Shown here piece by piece: positions 21,326 through 30,070 of a stretch of DNA of 64,000 nucleotides (positions within the stretch are counted from its first letter, which is position 1; the number at the start of each line of letters is the position of its first letter). Source of the DNA: Mesostigma viride (Eukaryota > Streptophyta > Mesostigmatophyceae > Mesostigmatales > Mesostigmataceae); contig RPFO01000041.1 in the NCBI GenBank assembly GCA_009746045.1, forward strand, positions 4,466,920 through 4,530,919, given 5' to 3'. The notes beneath the pieces were generated by a model that had not been told where the DNA came from, made no database searches, and saw only the letters and a program-made list of their open reading frames with translations. The position numbers and the translations under genes are program-made.

Positions 21326-21800
21326 GGGGTTACTAACTTACTGAGTGGTCCTTAGCGCCTTGTCAGGTGGTCATATAGGAAACCCATCAACTTGAGTAGT
21401 TCTTGTCACAATGACCCCCACGTTGACCATGCGTTGCCGTCAGCGTGCAAGAGTTAATTATGTGTGCTTTGGTCAGTTTGCAGATGTCTTTGATGAAGAA
21501 GGAGGTGCTAGTGTGGCTGAATGGTTACTATAATTTCCTTGTAGTGTCTACATGGGTGGCCGTCTTGGAATGGTTGTAACTTGGGCAGTTCTTGTCAGAA
21601 TGGCGTCAAACCTGGAACATTGGAGGTACCATACGTGCAGAGGATGGTAGTGTGTGGTTTGGCCAGTTTTCACGTGGCTTAGATGTATTAAGGGGTGTTA
21701 GTGTGGTTAAATACTAGCTAAAACCTCCGTCAGCGTCATCACAGGTGGCAATCTAGGAATATCCATCAAATAGGGCTGCGCTTGTCAGAATGACCTGAAA
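21326..21800 (+). repeat. Three ~190-bp repeat units with CTTGTCAgAATGAC box
   Basis: The box CTTGTCAcAATGAC / CTTGTCAgAATGGC / CTTGTCAgAATGACC occurs at 21402, 21591 and 21781, a spacing of 189-190 bp, each preceded by a CATCAA-like block. 21326-21710 is the inverted counterpart of 5868-6247. Confidence 0.7.
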
Positions 21801-22902
21801 ATTTGGGGCTGCATGTCCCCCCCTCTCTAGTATTTGAAAATATAAGATATGGCATGATTCCATGTGTTTATGATTTGTTTTATTTTTTTTGGTGAAAAAA
21901 AGTACCCTTTTTGCGGGAAAATCCATCAATGTGTCTAAACATCATTATTTTGTGCTCAAAATTAGGCAGACTTTCTCAAAAGTGGGGGAACTAATTGGAA
22001 ATATATGATTTGGTCCAAATATGTTTGCCCATTGTCCTAGGGAAAATATGCCAAAAGTAGCGTCTTTTTCTATTTTTAGCGCGTAACCGGCATCTGGTGG
22101 GGGCTAGTACCCCCCCCAAGTGGTTGGAATTTTTTTTTTTAATCATATTTATGGTTCCCAATCATAATTGGATTTTTAGCACATGCATAGGTATGGTTTC
22201 CAGAAAAGTGCCCTTTAGGCATATCCCCTCCCCTTAAATTCACGCCCAGGCAACGGCGCGGTTGGGAAGCGCATGCTATATCACGTCCTGATATTTCGGC
22301 CGCACTGTGCAGGAGGTACTGCTAATGCTTTGCCGAGTCAGATCGGTTTGTTTATCCGACATAAGGTCTTTGGGTATTTATTCTTCTGGTCTGCATGTCA
22401 TAAAATGTTGATGCTGGCTAGACGAAGCACATGGATTTAGCAAAGCAGGTGGCCGGAGTTTATCATTTGTTCGTCGGCCTGCATGCAACTGCATCGTCGG
22501 CCTGCATCTGATCTCCTCGAAGTGCCGGTCCTGCCTGCTCCGGAGCCACGGCATGGTTGCTGCTGCACGCGATGAAAGCTTTGTTAATCTGGGCAAGAAC
22601 TAGATGAATTCAATATGTTGGGATTTGCAGTTAGCGCTGCCAGGGCCATGTTCATGGGAAGCTAGCTGAGCACATGGCAGCCTCGAGGGCGAGGGGCCAC
22701 ATGGCTGGCTGGATCGTCACACACAGTCACATGCAGCTCAGTATATGCACATAGCATCGCACAATGCAAACATATAATGCATCAATTGTATTTGCGTGCA
22801 TGCACTGCCAGATATATACACACATATACACAATTATGCATGCACACGTTTGCACATAATATGAATAGAGCAAGTGCATGCATGTGCAAGGGTTCCTCAC
22901 CA
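21801..22902. other. AT-rich unassigned sequence
   Basis: Homopolymer runs and no meaningful open frame. The last 150 bp before LINE B contain many CATGCA words. No gene, RNA or element end was recognised. Confidence 0.35.
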
Positions 22903-22915
22903 GTTGGAACTGCAT

Positions 22916-24574
22916 TAATTAATTAATTAATAGACACGTGACTGCGTCACGTGAGCATAAGTCCTCAGTGGGAGGGGAACATGGGATGGAATGGATGGTA
23001 TAAGCTATCTAGGTCCTAGTTACAGGGGTGTGGGCACCGCGGCCCGAATCGCTATGAATGCCATACTTGGTCACACGCGGAGCCCCCACAGGCTTGGGGG
23101 TGGTCTCCTTCATCACTACTTGCCATCTATCCTTGCGCACCATCTGCCTCCATATTACAGACAAACCAGGAGGCTGCCCGGGGGTGAGCCCGTCACGTCT
23201 AGTGTAGCACATGTCCATGCCGAGTCTATCACGAAAAGTCCACGGGTGGCGGCCCTGCCGCGCGCGGCCGGGGGCACGCCAGGTGAGGACATATCGCCCA
23301 GGCTGGGCGGGCTTGGTGCCAGCTAGTCTATCTGATGTATCTACCTGATCTGTGCGGGCCAGGTGCCCGGCTAGGCCCAGGCGCCTGTGCCTAATAATGT
23401 GGGAAACATAGGGCAAATCAGCGTACAAATCCTCATTACTAATGTGCAAACCAAAGGGGATGTTAAGGGCCTTGCGCAGCATCTTGGTGACGGCGCCGTC
23501 GAGTCGTTGCTCCAGCTCCTGCATCAGTGTCCACGTCTCGGCGCCGTAGGTCAGGATCGTCAGAATGACGACCTTGAAGAGGTCACGCTTGACGATCCGG
23601 GGTAGGGCGGGGTTGCTCCACCAGCGGCGGTGGTCATGGAGGTGCGCCCACGCCATGCCGATCCGTGTCGTCATGTCGTCCTCGCAGTCAGGAAGCCAAC
23701 TGCCGAGCAGCTTGAAGCGGCCTGAAGTAGGGTAGTTGACCTCGGCATCGTCTAAGAGGCGGAGTGTGGGTGGGGGCCCTGCCATGCCGAGGGCCATGGC
23801 CTCCGTTTTGGGGCTGATTTCTAGACCAACCGCCCGAGCCTCGAGCGCCAGGCAGTCCAGCCAAAGTTGGGCAGACTCCGGCTTCTCGATGAGCGTGATG
23901 TCGTCGGCATAAATGAGGTCAGCTAGTAAATTCTGCTTGTTAGTCGGCCCCCTTCCCCAAGCTCGTTCGTGATCGCTAGGCCAGGGGCACGGCCTGCAAT
24001 GCTAGCAAAGCGAGCACGTGCCTGGCGCATAACATAATCCACTACAATAATAAACAGGTACGGCGACAGGACGCAACCCTGCCAGACGCCGGTCTGCAGT
24101 GGGCAGGGCGGGGTTATGCCGTGCTGAGTGCGCACCGAAGTGGTGGACCCCTCATACAGCGTGCGGATGACGGTAATCAGGGGAGTGGGGACGCGAGCGC
24201 GAGCAAGTACAGCCCATAGAGCGTCCCAGAGGACAGAATCAAAAGCCTTGATGAAGTCGACGAAGATCAGGATGGCGGGAAACTCACCAGGTTGCAGGAG
24301 AGCGATTTCCTCGAAGAGGCGACGCGCGACGAAGATGGCCATGACGGTGTTGCGCCCAGGACGGAAGCCCATTTGACTTTCCCCAAGGTGACAGTCGAGA
24401 GCAGAACGAAGGCGGTTGAGGATCATGCGCATGAACAACTTAAGTGCGGCGCTCTGGATGCAGACTCCTCTGTAGTTGGCGGGGTCGTCAGGGGAACCTT
24501 TGTTTTTGTACAGCATAATACGGTAGCTGTGCTGCCACTCCGGAATCGGCGGCGCGTCGGCAAGCAGGATCCTT
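22916..24574 (-). pseudogene. LINE B, 5'-truncated non-LTR retrotransposon
   Basis: The minus strand encodes RT with YRIMLYKNKG, NYRGVCIQSAALKLF, QMGFRPGRNT, ILIFVDFIKAFDSVLW (motif A), TGVWQGCVLSPYLF (motif B) and, after a frame break near 23920, LIYADDITLI (motif C). A C-terminal part with YGAETWTL and RRLGLAGHLART follows. The 13-bp duplication GTTGGAACTGCAT flanks it (22903-22915 and 24575-24587), fixing both ends exactly. The 3' end is the palindrome CACGTGACTGCGTCACGTG (22935-22953) followed by a TTAA-type tail (22916-22931). The 5' truncation begins just before the first RT motifs. It is inserted in the hAT-like element, so it is younger than that insertion or was carried with it. Confidence 0.88.
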
Positions 24575-24587
24575 GTTGGAACTGCAT

Positions 24588-25622
24588 GTATAGTACTAAC
24601 TATGATCACATTACTATGTGCAAGACGAGCTTTAGCTCAGTATTACATGCTACATCGTGTCCACAATGTACACCTCATAGAGTATTTTGGGTAGGGCAAC
24701 CCTGTATTTTGTCCTAAACAGTGTTTAAAACATGGGGATTGATGGTGGGTGTGTTACATGGTGTGAAACGGAGTATTCTGAGAGTGCCCGTACGATAACG
24801 TATAATACCGTATTATACCGTATTATACATTATGCCAAATTTACCCCGACTAGGTTGTCCCCAGTTAACAAATTAACAAATTAACAAATTAACGCCGGCG
24901 GACTACCTGCGGACTGCTTTACGCGGAGTCGCCGGGCTGCAAGTTCTGTAACTTACCAAACTCGCCCCCGAGTGCCGCCGCACCAATTTTTACTTCTTTT
25001 CGTCACATAGCTTGCGTTGGGTTCATCGACGAGCATCGACGCTCATCGACGGTGCAATCTGACGGCGGAGAATAAGTTCGCCACAGCACAGCGCGACGCA
25101 TGGGCTAAGATCCGACAACTTACCTCTTAATTAATCTCGCCCCCCCGTTGTAACACCGTCCCCCCGTTGTAACACCGTCCCCCCGTTGTAACACCGTCCC
25201 CCCCCCCCATAAATGCGTCCCCCCCCCCGTTGTAACACCGTCCCCCCCCACGTACAGTACTTTTTTCCGGGTAAATGGGTATTTTTATTAACCACGTACA
25301 GTACTTTCAACCGCAGCTCTGCCTTTTAACCGTCGAATGCGCAATCGATCTAGAAAGTATCCGCGATTTCAGTACATGCCGTCACCCTTGACAGTTGTCG
25401 TACAATAGTACAAATTAACGCCAATAGAAACTTGCCTCCAAACATATATCTCGATAGAGGTATGCGTCTTATTTAATTTCAAGGTACCTCTTAATTAATC
25501 TCGGCCCCCGCCTTCCGCTAATTTGCTAATTTGCTAAATTTGCTAAAAAAGAGCCAATTTTACCCCGACACATTATACTCCACCATGACCGCATAACGCG
25601 TATAACGTACGATTTTACACTG
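24588..25622. other. Right part of the hAT-like element
   Basis: Holds subterminal words (24795-24835), a triple ACAAATTA repeat (24870-24890), the C-rich tandem array at 25141-25252 and two copies of TTTACCCCGAC (about 24840 and 25557). No coding region was recognised. Confidence 0.45.
25141..25252. repeat. CCCCCCGTTGTAACACCGT tandem repeat
   Basis: Four units of a 20-21-bp C-rich repeat, the last separated by an ATAAATGCG variant. Confidence 0.9.
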
Positions 25623-26539
25623 ACGCACCTCCTCCATCAACCGGCGCGCGACAAATACAGCCATGACAGTGTTACGACCACGACGGAAACCCATCTGAGA
25701 CTCACCCACGACAGGTGTGGGTCCAGCGCGGCGCGGAGCCTGTGCAGCATCGTACGCATGAAAACCTTCAGCGCGGCGCTCTGGAGGCAGACACCCCGAT
25801 ATAGTTACCGGGGTCAGCAGCAGAGCCCTTCTTGTCCAGCATCACTCGCGGATGGCCGTCTGCCACTCAGCAGGCGGAGGCTCATCAGAGAGCAGGACAC
25901 GGTTGCAGAACGCCAGCAGAAGATCCCTCACCGCGGCCGGGGCAGGGGTCTTCAGCAGCTCAGCAGAAAGGTGGTCGTCACTGACCGCCGCGTCGTACCG
26001 CATGCGAGCAAGGGCGCCGTCCAATTCCTTCAAAGTGAAGGGGTGGACGACGCCGTTGGTGGCAAGGCAGCCCTCCTGCAAGGCGGGGACTTGGTAGTCC
26101 GCGGCCGAGGAGGGGGGCGCAGGCGGCGGGGGGGGTCCGGCACTGACACCGAGACCGGCCGGGGCGGCCGTCTCGGGGTGAAGCGGCGGAAGGGGGGCGC
26201 GAGCCCCACCTGTCAAGGAAACATTGTGGGCCAACCAACGGTCAAGGCTGACCGGCGCCGTGCCGTCCCCCGTGTGCTCCACCGGGGTGCGCTGCCACCG
26301 GCCGCCGAGCCGGTCGAGGTGGTACCACATGTCCTTGCCCTGGTTGCGAGCTTGGCAGGCCTTGGCATCTGCGATGCACTGGGCCGCCTCTGCGTCCTGA
26401 GCAAGTGCGTAGGCCTCCACAAGGGCGGCCTTGAGCACCGGTTTCAGCAGAGGGTCCCTGTTACGCTTGACTGTGGTGCCGGGCGGCCATGCAGTCCTGA
26501 CCTTGGGGTCCTGGCGGTAGAGCGGGCCGCCACTTCACC
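25623..26539 (-). pseudogene. LINE A, 5' half (pre-RT and RT motifs 0-2)
   Basis: The minus-strand frame 26438-25842 encodes the region before RT: LDGALARMRYDAAVSDDHLSAELLKT, then LLSDEPPPAEWQTAIRE. The next RT block (NYxGVCLQSAALKVFMR, FVARRLMEEVR) continues in other frames to 25623. At 25623-25630 the 8-bp ACGCACCT marks the hAT insertion, and the gene resumes at 18759. The 5' truncation is at 26539, beside the second copy of ATTCCACTGCAT. The element lacks its endonuclease and ORF1, so it is dead. Confidence 0.82.
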
Positions 26540-26551
26540 ATTCCACTGCAT

Positions 26552-27426
26552 GGGCACCCCCTGCACAGCAGCCGCCATGCAAGCTCCCCAACAGCTAGGA
26601 GCACAAGTTTAATTAACTAATAAATTAATTAATTAACCCGTGTTTTTTTAATTAGAACGCGATATATCGCGATGTAAGCTTTTTTTAGAACGCATATAGC
26701 ACCTAAGGATTTTTTTTTCATGGTCATGTATATAATTTCCTGAAAGCCCATAAATCAAAGTTTGTTTTGAGCTACTCAGACCTACAACATGCTAATTCAT
26801 TAGAGAGATACACTGGATTGAATATAGGGGGGTCTGACCATGACCGCGATTTGTTGACCCTAGGTCACAAGTCATGTGCTTATTCACAAATGGTTCATGA
26901 AAAAAATCTGGCTTCTTGCACGAGCTATGGGCAACATATGCAAGCTTTGTGGAACAAAACTCAGGCCCATTGGGCCACTGGAGCTATTTTTCATTAGCAT
27001 CACAAACACAACGCAGTACAACGCAGTGGGAAAAATGAGAGCCCTTCACAACATGACGCAACGACACGAGCCCCATAAACGGGGCCATAGTGAGCTTGGA
27101 GGGTCAAAACGTTGAAAATAGGTGTTGTATAAGTTATACAGCATCAAACATGCATCAAACATCATGCTCCGTCAAGTCCGGTGTTTTTTGCAACGTCACC
27201 CACATCTGTTCGGTGCTGCCCCTTGGCACAAGCTCTACAAACAGGTCGTGGACCGGCTGGATCGCGTAGTATCTCCGCACATCTGAACCCTGTGATGCCA
27301 GATCTCCTTAGCGGACGTTCTGAGCTTGGCACTGGATTCGTTGTCCACATCGTCGCGTCGCTGCAGCAACACGATGTTTTCTGGCATACGCGGGCTTTTG
27401 GTTCCCGCCGCACATTTAAAAGTGTT
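26552..27426. other. Unassigned stretch with a palindromic terminus at 26636-26690
   Basis: GTGTTTTTTTAATTAGAACGCGATATATCGCG (26640-26671, given in two words: GTGTTTTTTT and AACGCGATATATCGCG) matches the reverse complement of 30031-30067. No gene is recognised in the remainder. Confidence 0.4.
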
Positions 27427-28397
27427 GTCCTCCGGATTTTTGCCTTTGCACCGTGTGCAGTTCTTGGACGTTTGGAATCATGGCATGGCTATGTAACGTA
27501 ATGACTGACTAGCTAGACCTTTTCAGTGGTTTTCCATTTGCGGGTATTTCCTCGTAAATGGTGGGAGAGCGATCGCAGCAATGGTGCTTACCACTAGACA
27601 CTCCCCGCCAGTTAGGCTCGAAACACACGCCCTGATCAAGCGAGCTGTTTCCGGCCCCACCGCCTAGGTCATCTAGTCGCTCTACACGTAAGCCAGCCAT
27701 AATTTCAATGCACAAGGCTACACATTTCCATCTCCATTCATATTCATCATCCTGAACGACTCGAAAACGCGGACAAGATAACGGCAGGCTCGAGCTACCA
27801 TGGTCCAGATTCTCCGATTTCTGGCCTGCGCTGGTTGTCTCCTTGATCATGACTGGATGACCTAATAGGCTGTGCAGAATGTACTTAAAGGTGAGGAGCA
27901 CGGCTGCTGAAATCCTCTTGCCCGTCATGCAAAGGCCACGCCTCCTAGCCGAAAACGAACTATATTCAACCAATCTAATATCAAGGAGACAACCAGCGCA
28001 GGCCAGAAATCGGGAGAATCCGGACCATGGTAGCTGGAGCCTGCCGTTATCTTGTCCGCGTGTTCGAGTCGTTCAGGATGATGAAGATGAATGGTGATGG
28101 AAATGTGTATCCTTGTGCATTGAAATTATGGCTGGCTTACGTGTAGAGCGACTAGATGACCTAGACGGTGGGGCCGGAAACAGCATGCTTGATCAGGGCG
28201 TGTGTTTCGAGCCTAACTGGCCGGGAGTGTCTAGTGGTGAGCACCATTGCTGCGATCGCTCTCCCACCATTTACGAGGAAATACCCGCAAATGGAAAACC
28301 ACTGAAAAGGTCTAGCTAGTCAGTCATCACGTTAGCCATGCCATGATTCCAAACGTCCAAGAACTGCACACGGTGCAAAGGCAAAAAGCCGGAGGAC
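27427..28397. repeat. Large inverted repeat, ~420-bp arms
   Basis: 27427-27847 and 27980-28397 are inverted copies with modest divergence and a 132-bp spacer. Each arm can be read outwards as a short peptide (ALCIEIMAGLRVERLDDL, NSxLDQGVCFEPNW), conserved between arms but without a recognised family. The spacer contains GTACTTAAAGGTGAGGAGCACGG, which also occurs at the 5' edge of the non-LTR remnants at 50950 and 51566. The structure may be two head-to-head copies of a non-LTR 5' region or a foldback element. Confidence 0.8.
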
Positions 28398-28776
28398 ATG
28401 TACATGTACGCCTCCTACAGGCACTATACCAGCTGATTCACGAGCATTATTTGAACCATGTACATGTGTGCCTATGCTGTGCCACACTCCAGATGATGCC
28501 TAGCCTTATTTAGTTATGCTGTGCCCATGCAGAGAGCTGCTCTCTGCTGAGATGCCACGCTCTAGCTCTTGTAAAGCCATGATGATCTTCCCCCCCCATG
28601 ACAGGCTCCCCTTAGTTGGGTGTTGCTTGAGACTCTGGGGGGTGCAGGTGCCCTTGGTGCACCCAGGGCAAGTGTCGTTTACATTCCCACCCTTGCAGGA
28701 AGTAGCTTAGAATGTATTATAGGCCATATGCCCCATTCTCTGGGCTATGTGCTACAGATACTCCCAACGGAGTTAT
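28398..28776 (+). mobile_element. Non-LTR (SINE- or LINE-like) 3' end, plus orientation
   Basis: Inverted, diverged copy of 49794-50185: GTACATGTACGCCTCCTACAGGCACTATACC at the start (28405-28435), CATTCCCACCCTTGCA in the middle (28683-28698), and the terminal hairpin CTCCCAACGGAG (28761-28772). Its tail is interrupted by LINE C and resumes after 29842 with a TTAATTAATTAA run (29851-29872). No ORF is recognised. It shares its 3' hairpin with the LINEs. Confidence 0.65.
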
Positions 28777-29829
28777 TAAATTAAAATTAAATTAAATTAA
28801 ATTATAACATGCCTCCGTGGGGAGGTCATGTAGCACATATTCCATGATGGATGGGGTGGAGGAAGCCGCGTGATCGAACTATACTAACGCTAAGCTATCT
28901 AGAAAATCCTAACTACACTACTCATCAAAACGCCTCCTCCGCTTGGGGGGAGGTGGCTTGCCCACAGGGTCGGGCGTGTGCGCCTTGACAATCTTCTTCC
29001 ACCGCGTCTTGTCCTGCATGACAGTCCAAAGACGGGAGAGAGAGTGGATGCGGTGCTCAAACTGGGCTGGGACCACTAGGTCGTCCAGCAACATCTGAAC
29101 GTAGTTCGTGACAGGTTTCCCTACCCGTTTGGGAATGTTCGCGGGGCCAGGCCAGGTCAGAATGTGCCGCCCTGGCTGGCCAAGCCGCTGGGGGCCGGCC
29201 AGACCGAGGGTGGTGTCGACCTGGCTGGTGCGGGCAAGGTGTCCTACAAATGCTATCCTACGCTGCCTAATCTCGTCCGAAACACGAGGCATGCCATGAT
29301 ATAAAGACTCGGATGACGGGCGCTCGGAAAAACCTACGTTAAGGACCTGTCGGAGCATCCTGTAAACCGTGCCGTCTAGCCTAGCTGCCAGTTTGGGTGG
29401 GAGGGTCCACGCCTCGGCGCCATACGTGAGCACCGTGAGGACGAGGACCTTGAAGAGCATGCGCTTGCGGTGCCCGCCCAGGCCCTTCGAGCGCCAGTAG
29501 GGTGTGAGCGAACGGAGCTTGGCCCAGGCAAGGCCGATGCGGGTGTCCACATCGTCGGCGATGTCAGGAAGCCAGCTCCCCAACAGCTTGAAGCGGTCGC
29601 GGAACGGGACCTCCGTCCCGTCGAGCAGGCGCGGCAGCGGTGGTTGACTGGAGGCCCCAATCACCATCGCCTCGGTTTTGACACTAATCTCCAACCCCAC
29701 CGCCCGCGCCTCCAGGCCCAGGCAGTCCAGCCAGGTCTGAATGTGCTCGGGGCTCTCGATGAGGGTGGTATCATCCGCATAAATCAGGTCGGCAAGGCGG
29801 TGACCAGGTCTAACCCCGCCGTGCTCTTT
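28777..29829 (-). pseudogene. LINE C, 5'-truncated, C-terminal RT fragment
   Basis: Minus-strand frame 29700-28918 (260 codons) begins after the YADD motif, which lies in another frame near 29770-29795 (LIYADDTTLI). It covers EAMVIGA, LLGSWLPDIADDVDTRIGLAWAK, TYGAEAWTL, RRIAFVGHLARTSQVDT and GRHILTWPGP and ends in a basic PPPPKRRRR tail. The 13-bp duplication CCAACGGAGTTAT (28764-28776 and 29830-29842) fixes the insertion inside the 3' end of another non-LTR copy. The 3' part has the hairpin region CTCCGTGGGGAG (minus strand CTCCCCACGGAG) and a TTTAA-type tail. It is the best preserved C-terminus of the family here. Confidence 0.88.
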
Positions 29830-29997
29830 CCAACGGAGTTATGTTCCTTGTTAATTAATTAATTAATTAACATGTGTTTGCAGCTGTCACAAAAAAAATA
29901 CCGAAAATACCAGGATTTTTTCTTGAATTCTATGAGATGTTTCTGACCTGCGTTGAAAGTTTCAGACCAAAAATCGCATGTTTAATAGGCTTGCCAG

Positions 29998-30070
29998 TTG
30001 TCAGATTACAACGCGATACATCGCGTTCTAACCCTACAACGCGATGTATCGCGTTGTAAAAAAACACAAT
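29998..30070. repeat. Double palindrome ACAACGCGATacatCGCGTT
   Basis: Two adjacent near-identical hairpin words (AACGCGATACATCGCGTT and AACGCGATGTATCGCGTT) followed by GTAAAAAAACACAATG. The outer one matches 26640-26671 in inverted orientation, which suggests paired ends of a ~3.4-kb element or two copies of a small hairpin element. Confidence 0.55.

Larger units (their letters stand above)
18760..25622. mobile_element. hAT-like non-autonomous element, 6.86 kb, inserted in LINE A
   Basis: The ends are CAGTGTACAAT (18760) and ATTTTACACTG (25622), imperfect inverted repeats. They are flanked by an exact 8-bp duplication ACGCACCT (18752-18759 and 25623-25630) within the LINE A RT gene. An 8-bp duplication with CAGTG termini is the hAT pattern; other superfamilies with 8-bp duplications are not formally excluded. 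Subterminal zones are rich in short palindromic words (TATTATACGG, GCGCATAAT, ATGACGCATAATGACG). No transposase was recognised inside. The content is repeats, an inserted LINE (22916-24574) and unassigned DNA, so mobilisation would need a related active transposase elsewhere. Confidence 0.72.

Noticed and set aside
27509-28319. Protein genes in both arms of the inverted repeat
   Set aside because: The peptide is conserved between arms only because the DNA is; no start context or family. Kept as a repeat.
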